Shown: positions 1 through 7,943 of the stretch, one piece after another
Layout: each line of letters begins with the position of its first letter
Numbering within the stretch: the first letter of the stretch is position 1
Source of the DNA: Lacrimispora amygdalina
GTDB lineage: Bacteria > Bacillota > Clostridia > Lachnospirales > Lachnospiraceae
NCBI RefSeq assembly: GCF_900205965.1
Contig: NZ_OAOF01000010.1
Span: 62,001-126,000 of the forward strand
DNA length: 64,000 nt
Direction of reading: 5' to 3'
Made by a program: the position numbers and the translations under genes
Notes under the pieces: generated by a model
Databases searched by the model: none
Seen by the model: the letters and a program-made list of their open reading frames with translations, nothing else
Told to the model about the DNA's origin: nothing

Positions 1-1626
1 AAATCTGTGAAAGATGTGACTTTTCCACTGAAGCAAAAACTGGAATTAACAGTTTTTGTATATGCGACTGCGACTGGCGGCGGTACGTATCAGGATAACT
101 ATGTAACCGACTGGATTGAGCAAAAAACCAATATTCATTTAAACTATGTATATGATTTAGATGGTGATGATGCAAAAACCAAATTAAATCTTGTTATGAC
201 AGATAAAGCCAGCCTTCCAGATATCTTCCTGGCCACAAACTGGACGAAATCAGAAGTACAGTCTTATGGACAGCAGGGGCTGATCCTGCCCCTGAATGAT
301 TATTTAAAAGATGCACCGAACTGGAATGCCAATAATGAAAAGAGTCCTGGAAGGAAAGCTGATCTTACGATGACTGATGGAAATATCTATACATATGGCG
401 ATGAGAATGAAAGCTTTCATAATATGTTCCAGAACAGAATGTGGATCTATATGCCCTGGGTAGATAAGCTTAATGATGGTAAGGTACCCCGGACCACAGA
501 AGAACTGTATGATTACATGAACAAAATTAAAACCCAGGATCCCAATGGTAACGGTGCAGCAGATGAAATACCTATGACCGGTTATATTGGCGGCTGGGCA
601 ACCGATCCCACCGTCTGGATGATTAATTCCTTTATACAGTGTAACAATCCGTTAAGCAATACCAACCCTACGGTAGCAGCCGGGTTTGTGGTTAATAACG
701 GAAAAATTGAGTATAACGTAATGAAAGACCAGTATAAAGATGCGCTTAAATACATGAATAAACTTTATAAAGAAGGCCTGCTGGATAATCAGACCTTTAC
801 TCAGGATAATACCCAGTTTAATGCTGCTTTAAATAATGATGTCCATCTGGTCGGATTATATGCAGATGGCGGTGTGAATGCAGACGGAGATAATTTCTGG
901 GCTAAAAAACCTGGTGACTGGCAGAACTGGGCATGTCTTGAGCCTGTTGCAGGACCTGACGGGGTCAGGCTGGCGGCCAGAAGTATTGCTACTTATTTTG
1001 GTTCTTCCATAGGAAGTATATCAGCAAATTGCAAATACCCTGTTATTGCAGCAGCATTATTTGATTTCATGGCATCAGAAGAGGCTTCCAATGTACAGGC
1101 ATATGGACCGGAAGGCTTTGGCTGGGATTGGACAAGCGAGGGAACTTCTCTGGGGGATGGTACTCCCAAATATGAAACACATACAATACCGGATGATTTT
1201 GACTGGGTTGGAAACGGATTTCCCAGAAATTATGCTCACAAGGCCTACACTGCGGATGCTATGGTAAGATCCAGTGACATTGCCTATCGTTCTGCCTTAA
1301 AGATTGAAAATCCAGATCTGGATGTCGAGTATGTATTCCAGAAAGCAGCAGAAAAATATGAGAAATATTCACCGGATATTAATACTCTGATTCCAAACTT
1401 AGCATTCGAAGGAGAAGACAGTCAGGCTGTTTCGGAGTATACACTGACCATTGGAGGATATGTAAACCAGGCTACGGTTCAGTTCATCACCGGAAATCTG
1501 GATATTGACAAAGAGTGGGATAATTATATCAGTAAATTAAAGGATATGGGAGCAGATGATTATATTGCACGTTATCAGAAATGCTATGATGCATATATGA
1601 AAGCGGAGGCAGGTAATAAGGAATAA
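1..1626 (+). CDS. Extracellular solute-binding protein of a sugar ABC transporter (5' partial)
   Basis: The frame is open from base 1, so the true start, with signal peptide and lipoprotein cysteine, lies before the window. The visible 540 or so residues look like a family-1 (LplA/YtcQ-type) binding protein of carbohydrate ABC importers: a beta-strand start followed by a 'DWIEQKTNI' helix, a Trp/Tyr-rich ligand region, and DPNGNGAADEIPM near residue 180, which resembles a calcium-binding loop of this group. It would sit on the outside of the membrane and hand oligosaccharide to two permeases, expected upstream of the window. It is followed 30 bases later by GH43, GH95 and GH36 genes on the same strand, so its ligand is probably an arabinose-, fucose/galactose- or alpha-galactose-bearing oligosaccharide. 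Ligand assignment is inference; family assignment is fairly sure. Confidence 0.8.
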   Translation, partial: KSVKDVTFPLKQKLELTVFVYATATGGGTYQDNYVTDWIEQKTNIHLNYVYDLDGDDAKTKLNLVMTDKASLPDIFLATNWTKSEVQSYGQQGLILPLNDYLKDAPNWNANNEKSPGRKADLTMTDGNIYTYGDENESFHNMFQNRMWIYMPWVDKLNDGKVPRTTEELYDYMNKIKTQDPNGNGAADEIPMTGYIGGWATDPTVWMINSFIQCNNPLSNTNPTVAAGFVVNNGKIEYNVMKDQYKDALKYMNKLYKEGLLDNQTFTQDNTQFNAALNNDVHLVGLYADGGVNADGDNFWAKKPGDWQNWACLEPVAGPDGVRLAARSIATYFGSSIGSISANCKYPVIAAALFDFMASEEASNVQAYGPEGFGWDWTSEGTSLGDGTPKYETHTIPDDFDWVGNGFPRNYAHKAYTADAMVRSSDIAYRSALKIENPDLDVEYVFQKAAEKYEKYSPDINTLIPNLAFEGEDSQAVSEYTLTIGGYVNQATVQFITGNLDIDKEWDNYISKLKDMGADDYIARYQKCYDAYMKAEAGNKE

Positions 1627-1656
1627 AAAGTTTGAATCAGAGCGGAGGTATCAATT

Positions 1657-3072
1657 ATGAAAAAACAGGCCTTAAATCCGTATCTTCCCTCATGGGAATA
1701 TATACCTGACGGGGAACCTCATGTATTCGGGGACCGTGTTTATGTATATGGATCTCATGACCGGTTCAGGGGCAATGCATATTGTTTAAATGATTATGTG
1801 TGCTGGTCGGCTCCGGCAGATGATCTGGGTAACTGGAGATATGAGGGCGTGATTTACCCAAAGGTATCTGATCCCCTTAATAAGGACGGCAGTATGTGTT
1901 TGTATGCGCCGGATGTGACGTTAGGTCCTGACGGACGTTATTATCTTTATTATGTGCTGGATAAAGTAAGCATCGTATCCGTTGCTGTGTGTGAGGAACC
2001 GGCGGGGAGATATGAATTTTACGGATATGTTCATTATGCTGACGGGACACGTCTGGGAGAAAGAAAGGGGGATGAGCCTCAGTTTGATCCGGGAGTCCTT
2101 ACGGAAGGTGACACAACCTATTTGTATACTGGATTCTGCGGCATAGGGGACAGGTTAAGAAGTGGTCCCATGGCTGCGGTACTGGGACCTGACATGCTTA
2201 CCATAGTGGAAGAACCTGTATTTATAGCCCCAAGTGAGCCCTTCAGTGAGGGAAGTTCTTTTATCGAGCATGAATTTTTTGAAGCACCGTCTATGAGAAA
2301 AAAAGGAGATACTTATTATTTTATTTATTCCTCCATAGTCATGCATGAATTATGCTACGCAACCAGTAAATATCCCACAAAGGATTTTGTATATGGGGGA
2401 GTGGTCAGCAGTAATTGTGATATGCACATTCATTCCTATAAACCGGCCAGGAAACCCATGTATTATGGATCTAATAATCATGGCAGCATCGTTGAAATCA
2501 AAGGCCAGTGGTATGTATTTTACCACCGTCACACAGACGGAACAAATTTCAGCAGGCAAGGCTGTGCAGAGCCAATTGAGTTTATGGAAGACGGATCCAT
2601 TATACAGCCGGAGATGACTTCCTGTGGTTTAAACGGGGGACCGCTGGCTGGAAGGGGAGAATATCCTGCTTATTTAGCCTGTAATCTTTTCTGTAAGGAC
2701 GAAGAGATTTATACTCCCCTCGGAGGTCTGTGGCTGGACAGCCGTTTTCCCAAAATAACACAGGATGGGAAAGACGGGGATGAGGAAGTGGGTTATATTC
2801 AGAATATGCGTGATACGGCAACTGCAGGATTTAAATATTTTGACTGCAGGGGAATTAAAAGTGTTATAATTAAAGTACGCGGATATTGCAGGGGACAGTT
2901 TGAGATAAAAACATCCTGGGATGGAGAAGTACTTGTAAGTATTCCAGTCGTTTATACCAATATATGGAAGGAATATGCGGCAGATATTGAAATTCCGGAT
3001 GGGATCTGGCCAATTTATATTACCTATCGCGGAGAGGGAAGTGCATCGTTACAATCGTTTACTTTAATTTAG
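1657..3072 (+). CDS. Glycoside hydrolase family 43 protein with C-terminal CBM6-like domain
   Basis: A cytoplasmic (no signal peptide) five-bladed propeller glycosidase of 471 residues. The GH43 triad is visible: a general-base Asp in the opening NPYLPSWEYIPDGEPH/FGDRVYVYGSHD segment, the pKa-modulating Asp in YAPDVT near residue 88, and the general-acid Glu in FFEAPSMRK near residue 210. About 100 C-terminal residues after GYIQNM look like a beta-sandwich carbohydrate-binding module of the CBM6 kind. GH43 enzymes of this form remove arabinofuranose or xylose from oligosaccharides; which one cannot be read from the sequence. A clear GGAGG lies 7 bases before ATG. Thirty bases separate it from the binding-protein gene and 15 from the GH95 gene, so one operon is likely. 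Confidence 0.85.
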   Translation: MKKQALNPYLPSWEYIPDGEPHVFGDRVYVYGSHDRFRGNAYCLNDYVCWSAPADDLGNWRYEGVIYPKVSDPLNKDGSMCLYAPDVTLGPDGRYYLYYVLDKVSIVSVAVCEEPAGRYEFYGYVHYADGTRLGERKGDEPQFDPGVLTEGDTTYLYTGFCGIGDRLRSGPMAAVLGPDMLTIVEEPVFIAPSEPFSEGSSFIEHEFFEAPSMRKKGDTYYFIYSSIVMHELCYATSKYPTKDFVYGGVVSSNCDMHIHSYKPARKPMYYGSNNHGSIVEIKGQWYVFYHRHTDGTNFSRQGCAEPIEFMEDGSIIQPEMTSCGLNGGPLAGRGEYPAYLACNLFCKDEEIYTPLGGLWLDSRFPKITQDGKDGDEEVGYIQNMRDTATAGFKYFDCRGIKSVIIKVRGYCRGQFEIKTSWDGEVLVSIPVVYTNIWKEYAADIEIPDGIWPIYITYRGEGSASLQSFTLI

Positions 3073-3087
3073 TCTGGGGGTATCCAT

Positions 3088-5394
3088 ATGAAGAATCGTT
3101 TCCTATATGACAGACCGGTTCCGTACCAAAGATACAGATCTGACAGTGAAGAAATCTGGAATGAAGCAGCACCCATTGGCAATGGGAACATGGGAGCTAT
3201 GGTTTTTGGCGGAGTTCAGACTGATAAATTACAGCTGAATGAGGATACCATCTGGTATGGAAACGGGGGCAGAAACCGTGTGAATCCGGAAGCGAAAGAT
3301 AATTACCTTAAGATTCGCCGGCTGTTGTCAGATGGTATGGTCTCAGACGCTCAGAAGCTTGCCAGTGATACGATGATGCCGATTCCTGACCAGCAGAGAA
3401 ATTACAGTACTGCCGGCGAAATCTTTTTTGAATTCCATGAGGAAAATAAGGAATTTAAGAATTATAAAAGATACCTTGATTTAAATACGGCGATTGTTAC
3501 TATGGAATATGAGATTGGCAGGGGGCAGTATCATAGAGAATATTTTGCAAGTGCGCTGCATCAGGTAATAGCCCTCCATCAGGAGAGTAAAGAGGAAGAG
3601 AAGGTAAATGGCTGCCTGACCATGACATTTTTCCGAAGTAATGTTGAAAAAATTGAAAAAATCTCTGAACAAATTCTGTCCATGACGGTAAAGGAAGGTG
3701 CTGAGGGCTGCTGCTATTGCGTAATGGCAGCAATTAAGAATGAAGGCGGTACCGTGGAGATTCACAGAGACCAGATCCGCGTAAAAGAAGCCGATTCCTT
3801 TACGATCTATCTGTCAATCCGAAGTGATTTTTATAAAGAAGAACCAACTGGCTGGTGCAGAAAAAAACTGGAGTCTGTACTTAAACTGCCCTATGAACTT
3901 GTAAAGACAGAGCATATAAAGGAGTACCAGAGCTATTTTAACCGCGTTCAATTTTCATTAGGTCAAGACACCGGGAAAGCGGAAAGGCCGATTCCTGAAA
4001 GACTAAAAGCCATGCAGCAGGGAGAACAGGATCTGGAGCTGATTGCAGATTATTACCAGTTTGGCAGATATCTGTTGATTTCAAGCAGCAGACCAGGGTC
4101 CCAGCCGGCAAATTTACAGGGCATCTGGAACCGGAATGAACATCCTGCCTGGGGAAGTAAATATACAATTAATATTAATACGGAAATGAATTACTGGCCG
4201 GCAGAAAGCTGCAATTTATCAGAATGCCACCTTCCGCTGTTTCAATTAATCCGAAGAATGCTTCCATATGGTCAGAAGGTCGCAAGGGATATGTATGGTT
4301 TGTCCGGTTTTGTTGCCCACCATAATACAGATTTGTTTGGAGACTGCGCTCCCCAGGATTCAGTAATGTCGTCTACGATCTGGCCTATGGGGGCGGCCTG
4401 GCTTTGCATACATATCTGGAATCATTATGAATACACCCTGGATCAGGAATTCCTGAGAGAGAATATGGATTTGATAAAGGAAGCCAGTCTTTTTATATCG
4501 GAATACCTCTTTGAAAACCATCAGGGGAAACTGGTGACAGGACCTTCCATATCACCGGAAAATACCTACCTTCATCAAAGCGGACAGGAAGGACAGCTTT
4601 GTATCGGGCCGTCCATGGATACCGAGATTATCAGGGATCTGTTGGGGGCTTGCATCAAAGGGGCGGAGATTACTGGCTGCGAGGATGGACTGACAGATAA
4701 GCTAAGAGCCATTTTACCTCGTCTGCCGGAACTTTCTGTGGGTAGATACGGACAGTTAATGGAATGGGCGGAGGATTATGAGGAGATGGAACCTGGCCAC
4801 CGTCATATCTCACATCTGTATGCATTGTATCCGTCTGAGCAGATAACTTATGAGAAAACTCCTAAATTAATGGAGGCTGCAAGGGTGACCTTAGAAAGAC
4901 GTCTTAAAAACGGAGGCGGTCATACCGGATGGTCAAGAGCCTGGATTATTACCATGTGGGCCAGACTCAGGGATGGGGAAAAAGCAGGAGAGAATGTCAG
5001 GGATTTACTGACAAAATCAACCTATCCCAATCTTTTTGACTGTCATCCTCCGTTTCAGATTGACGGTAATTTCGGTGGTACGGCAGGAATTAAGGAGATG
5101 TTACTGCAATGCATAAACGGTGAACTTACGTTTCTGCCTGCACTCCCAAAAGCCTGGGACTGCGGACATATAAGCGGACTAAAAGCCAAAGGTGCCGTAA
5201 CTGTTTCCTTTACCTGGAAGGATGGAGAGGTTATTTCCGGCAGTATTCTTGCAGAAAAAGGTGGAAGATGCAGTTTTATTAAGCCTGACAGAATCAAAAA
5301 GATCGTTTCGGAGCAAAAGGTAAACATTACATATGAAGGACAGAAGGTGGTTTGTTACGGTGAGGGCGTCTATGAAATACAGCTCTTAGTATAA
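3088..5394 (+). CDS. Glycoside hydrolase family 95 (alpha-L-fucosidase / alpha-L-galactosidase)
   Basis: A 768-residue inverting glycosidase of family GH95. Family marks are in order: PIGNGNMGAMVFGG and LNEDTIWYGNGG at the N-terminal beta domain, INTEMNYWPAESCNLSE near residue 365 (the Asn/Thr that hold the catalytic water), a SISPENTY segment near residue 488 with the general-acid Glu, and DGNFGGTAGI near residue 655 with the partner Asp. Length is normal for the family and no signal peptide is present, so it acts on imported oligosaccharides. Known GH95 enzymes release alpha-1,2-fucose or, in plant-glycan degraders, L-galactose from xyloglucan or rhamnogalacturonan; the GH43 and GH36 neighbours favour a plant glycan. 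It starts 15 bases after the GH43 gene, with GGGGGT as ribosome site. Confidence 0.9.
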   Translation: MKNRFLYDRPVPYQRYRSDSEEIWNEAAPIGNGNMGAMVFGGVQTDKLQLNEDTIWYGNGGRNRVNPEAKDNYLKIRRLLSDGMVSDAQKLASDTMMPIPDQQRNYSTAGEIFFEFHEENKEFKNYKRYLDLNTAIVTMEYEIGRGQYHREYFASALHQVIALHQESKEEEKVNGCLTMTFFRSNVEKIEKISEQILSMTVKEGAEGCCYCVMAAIKNEGGTVEIHRDQIRVKEADSFTIYLSIRSDFYKEEPTGWCRKKLESVLKLPYELVKTEHIKEYQSYFNRVQFSLGQDTGKAERPIPERLKAMQQGEQDLELIADYYQFGRYLLISSSRPGSQPANLQGIWNRNEHPAWGSKYTININTEMNYWPAESCNLSECHLPLFQLIRRMLPYGQKVARDMYGLSGFVAHHNTDLFGDCAPQDSVMSSTIWPMGAAWLCIHIWNHYEYTLDQEFLRENMDLIKEASLFISEYLFENHQGKLVTGPSISPENTYLHQSGQEGQLCIGPSMDTEIIRDLLGACIKGAEITGCEDGLTDKLRAILPRLPELSVGRYGQLMEWAEDYEEMEPGHRHISHLYALYPSEQITYEKTPKLMEAARVTLERRLKNGGGHTGWSRAWIITMWARLRDGEKAGENVRDLLTKSTYPNLFDCHPPFQIDGNFGGTAGIKEMLLQCINGELTFLPALPKAWDCGHISGLKAKGAVTVSFTWKDGEVISGSILAEKGGRCSFIKPDRIKKIVSEQKVNITYEGQKVVCYGEGVYEIQLLV

Positions 5395-5430
5395 AGCTGG
5401 CTTATTCTTATTATGCAGGAGAAATTGACG

Positions 5431-7260
5431 ATGGAATATTATGTAGAATTGAAACTAAGAAAAGATGCCCATAGCGGAGGGTTTTCTAATGGTCTGACCT
5501 TATGTGGAAGTGAATCCACGAAAGGGCTAGAAAAAGTTCTTGAAAAGGATGACACAATAGTATATAAAAACAGTACCAGTCAGTATGTTACACTGGATAT
5601 GATAAATAATAACGATACCGTTGAGGTAAATACCATATTTGAGAACAAAGGTACTGAAACTACAACTTTAGAAATGCTCTCATCTTTTGCTTTAAAGGGA
5701 ATAAAAGCGGATAAAATCCACAGGCTGCAATCCTTTTGGAGTGCGGAAGGAAAACTCAGGACAGAAACAATTGAGGAACTGCACTTAGAGCCCTCCTGGA
5801 ACAGATGTGGTATGCGTGTTGAGAAATTTGGCAATTTAGGATCTATGCCAGTGCGGAAGTATTTCCCTTTTATCGCGTTGGAAAACAGTGAAACACATGA
5901 GTTTACGGCGGTTCAGTTATACGCCCCCTTTTCCTGGCAGATTGAGATTCTGTGCAAAGAGGATGAAACTCTGTCAGTTGTGGGTGGTATTGCAGACAGG
6001 GATTTTGGACACTGGTTTAAAAATATTGCACCAGGTGAGACCTTTACTGCCCCCAAAGCGGTCATTGCCAGGGGGAATTCCCTCTATGAGGTATGTGATA
6101 AACTGGTGAAGGCACAAAATCCTGACATATCCGGGCTGGATCAGGATATGGGGATTATGTTTAATGAATATTGTACTACCTGGGGGAACCCAACCCTTGA
6201 AAACATCAAAAAAATCTGTGATAAGTTAAAGAACAGGGGAGTTAAGTACCTGGTAATTGATTCCGGCTGGTATGGTAAAAATGAGGGCTGGTGGGCCAGC
6301 ATCGGGGACTGGGATGTCAATTATGAAAAGTTCCCGGGCGGATTAAAAAAAGCTGCGGACTATATCAGGGAATGCGGGATGATCCCCGGTCTCTGGTTTG
6401 AACCGGAATCCGTGGGCAGACTGTCAAAACACTGGGACAATACGGAACATTTGCTGAAAAAAGATGGCGTAGTACTTACGGTTGGCGATAAACGCTTCTG
6501 GGATATGTCCGATCCCTGGGTTATGGAGTATTTAAATAATGCGGTTATAAAAACCCTGAAAGAATGCGGATTTGGTTATATTAAAATTGATTATAACGAT
6601 ACCATCGGCATTGGCTGTGACGGGGCCGAAAGTCTGGGAGAAGGGTTAAGGCAGAGAGTCAGTGCAACCCAGGAATTTTTCAAACAAATCAAAAGGGAGA
6701 TACCGGATATTGTAATTGAAAACTGTTCCAGCGGAGGACACAGGCTGGAGCCATCCATGATGGAACTGGTATCCCAGGCAAGCTTTTCCGATGCTCATGA
6801 AACCACGGCCATACCGATTATTGCGGCAAATATGCATAGGGTAATAAAACCGTCCCAAAGTCAGATATGGGCAGTTATGCGTGGCGGTGACAGCAATAAT
6901 AGAATCTACTATTCCGTTATCAGTACTTTTTTGGGAAGAATGTGCTTAAGTGGCGATATCTATGATCTGACTGAAAAACAATGGGAAGTCATTGAGGCGG
7001 GAATGGAATTTTATAAAAAAGCAGCTGATATCATAAAATACGGAAAAACAATAAAATATGAAAACAGTACGAAAAGCTATAATAATCCCCAGGGAGAACA
7101 GATTGTTATCCGGGAATTTTGCAACAAACAGTTAGTGATTGCCCATAGATTTGAGAATTCCAAAGAAATCAGCCTCGATTTCCTGCAGAATAAAAAAATT
7201 ATAAAGGAATATGGGGTTATCGATGGTGATTTTACTGCTAAGGCCTGGCTGATAGGATAA
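5431..7260 (+). CDS. Glycoside hydrolase family 36 alpha-galactosidase
   Basis: Retaining alpha-galactosidase, 609 residues from the chosen start. The nucleophile is Asp387 in IKIDYNDT and the acid/base is Asp454 in SFSDAHE; the DSGWYG and GLWFEPESVG strands of the TIM barrel precede them. It is about 100 residues shorter than the usual 700-750-residue GH36 enzymes, mainly in the N-terminal beta domain, as in compact clostridial members. An in-frame ATG exists at 5413, but AGGAG (5417-5421) stands 9 bases before the ATG at 5431 and nothing suitable precedes 5413, so 5431 is preferred. Last gene of the first operon; it would remove terminal alpha-galactose from oligosaccharides brought in by the upstream binding protein. 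Confidence 0.88.
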   Translation: MEYYVELKLRKDAHSGGFSNGLTLCGSESTKGLEKVLEKDDTIVYKNSTSQYVTLDMINNNDTVEVNTIFENKGTETTTLEMLSSFALKGIKADKIHRLQSFWSAEGKLRTETIEELHLEPSWNRCGMRVEKFGNLGSMPVRKYFPFIALENSETHEFTAVQLYAPFSWQIEILCKEDETLSVVGGIADRDFGHWFKNIAPGETFTAPKAVIARGNSLYEVCDKLVKAQNPDISGLDQDMGIMFNEYCTTWGNPTLENIKKICDKLKNRGVKYLVIDSGWYGKNEGWWASIGDWDVNYEKFPGGLKKAADYIRECGMIPGLWFEPESVGRLSKHWDNTEHLLKKDGVVLTVGDKRFWDMSDPWVMEYLNNAVIKTLKECGFGYIKIDYNDTIGIGCDGAESLGEGLRQRVSATQEFFKQIKREIPDIVIENCSSGGHRLEPSMMELVSQASFSDAHETTAIPIIAANMHRVIKPSQSQIWAVMRGGDSNNRIYYSVISTFLGRMCLSGDIYDLTEKQWEVIEAGMEFYKKAADIIKYGKTIKYENSTKSYNNPQGEQIVIREFCNKQLVIAHRFENSKEISLDFLQNKKIIKEYGVIDGDFTAKAWLIG

Positions 7261-7276
7261 ATAAGCGGTTTAGGGG

Positions 7277-7305
7277 TTGACAAACTCGGAGAATTGAACT
7301 AGTAT
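7277..7305 (+). promoter_or_regulatory. Sigma-A-type promoter of the mgtA leader
   Basis: TTGACA at 7277-7282, a 17-base spacer and TAGTAT at 7300-7305. It lies just before the M-box riboswitch, so the transcript would begin near 7312 and carry the whole aptamer. Confidence 0.7.
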
Positions 7306-7311
7306 AAAGAC

Positions 7312-7462
7312 GAATATTCGGTAGGTGAGGCTACTACAGGGATACGGGCTGTTGCCGCAGAGTTGTGGAGACACAATGAGATGGTTTGAACAGGCTGCAT
7401 CGAGATTAAGGTGCAGCATAACACAGTTACATTGCCCTGTAAAGCTAAAACTCATACGAAAA
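7312..7462 (+). ncRNA. M-box (ykoK leader) magnesium riboswitch aptamer
   Basis: The conserved M-box core is readable: GGTGAGGCTACTACAGGGATAC at the 5' side (7324 on), GCTGTTGCCGCAGAG, an ACAATGAGATGG segment, AACAGG, GTGCAGCATAAC and the closing GCCCTGTAAAGCTAAAACTC. Helix P1 is formed by TTCGGTAGGTGAG (7317-7329) and CTCATACGAA (7451-7460). M-box RNAs bind several Mg2+ ions and shut off magnesium-transporter genes when magnesium is plentiful; the downstream gene is an MgtA-type ATPase, as expected. The 3' strand of P1 (ATACGA) can also pair with TCGTAT at 7485-7490, which would break the terminator, giving the usual switch logic. Confidence 0.9.
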
Positions 7463-7483
7463 TATAAGAAATGTAATTACATT

Positions 7484-7520
7484 CTCGTATATTCTTTCCG
7501 GATATACGGGGATTTTTTAT
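7484..7520 (+). terminator. Intrinsic terminator of the M-box expression platform
   Basis: CTCGTATAT (7484-7492) pairs with ATATACGGG (7502-7510) and is followed by a T-rich run. Its 5' arm overlaps the sequence that can pair with the 3' strand of aptamer helix P1, so magnesium binding should favour termination. Confidence 0.85.
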
Positions 7521-7534
7521 TTTAAGAGGAAAGG

Positions 7535-7576
7535 ATGTGTCTGTCTTGGATAGTGGTAATTATCACAGTTGTTTGA
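7535..7576 (+). CDS. Possible 13-residue leader peptide between riboswitch and mgtA
   Basis: ATG at 7535 follows AGAGG (7525-7529) by 5 bases and reads MCLSWIVVIITVV before TGA. It is short, hydrophobic and placed right after the M-box terminator and before a second terminator, where a leader peptide could act. No family is known to me; the only support is the ribosome site and position. Confidence 0.3.
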   Translation: MCLSWIVVIITVV

Positions 7577-7658
7577 AAAGAATGATGGCAGTATATGAAT
7601 CCGGTGACAGGCATCCTCTGCCTGTTGCTTAGTTGTGCTGTGCAGCCGGATATTGGCG

Positions 7659-7702
7659 CCATCGTTCTCAAAAACGCAGTTTTTGGTGACGGTGGTTTTT
7701 TT
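7659..7702 (+). terminator. Second strong intrinsic terminator inside the mgtA leader
   Basis: Two stacked stems: CCATCGT (7659-7665) with ACGGTGG (7689-7695), and CAAAAAC (7669-7675) with GTTTTTG (7679-7685), followed at once by seven T residues. It lies between the M-box terminator and the mgtA start with no intact recognisable gene before it, so transcripts that escape the riboswitch must pass it. It looks like a second attenuator, but could end a separate short RNA. Confidence 0.75.
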
Positions 7703-7778
7703 GTGCCCATTTTTGGTGAATTCCATAGCGGGCTTTATGATAGATACTATAGTTTTGAAGGTGAGGTGAGGAGAATGG

Positions 7779-7943
7779 ATGCAGACGGAAGTAGCGGTGC
7801 GGCCCCCGGGAAGCGCAGCAGCAGGAATGGTTTGGATGGAGACGTACATTTGTCTGCTCCAGGCTCCTGAATCAAATACGCTTCTCATGGCCGCCCATAA
7901 TTTTGGAAATGACAAAATACAATTATGGAGGCAGGAACCATGA
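7779..7943 (+). CDS. 54-residue small ORF translationally coupled to mgtA
   Basis: ATG at 7779 follows AGGAG (7769-7773) by 5 bases. The ORF runs to TGA at 7941-7943 and shares ATGA with the start of mgtA (7940), the classic overlap for coupled translation. The peptide begins [16 protein letters not shown] and has no clear membrane segment. I do not recognise it. The ribosome site and exact overlap argue that it is translated, either as a small MgtA partner or as a device that feeds ribosomes to mgtA. An overlapping ATG at 7775 is too near the ribosome site. Confidence 0.45.
   Translation: MQTEVAVRPPGSAAAGMVWMETYICLLQAPESNTLLMAAHNFGNDKIQLWRQEP

Noticed and set aside
7595..7870. 91-codon plus-strand frame in the mgtA leader
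   Set aside because: No ribosome site before its ATG, and it passes through the terminator stem; the 54-codon ORF with AGGAG and overlap fits better. Kept only as an idea for opening the hairpin.
7517..7915. 132-codon minus-strand frame across the mgtA leader
   Set aside because: It runs opposite to the M-box RNA and second terminator, has no ribosome site and its sequence looks non-protein (runs of His, Ser and Thr). It is a shadow of the structured leader.
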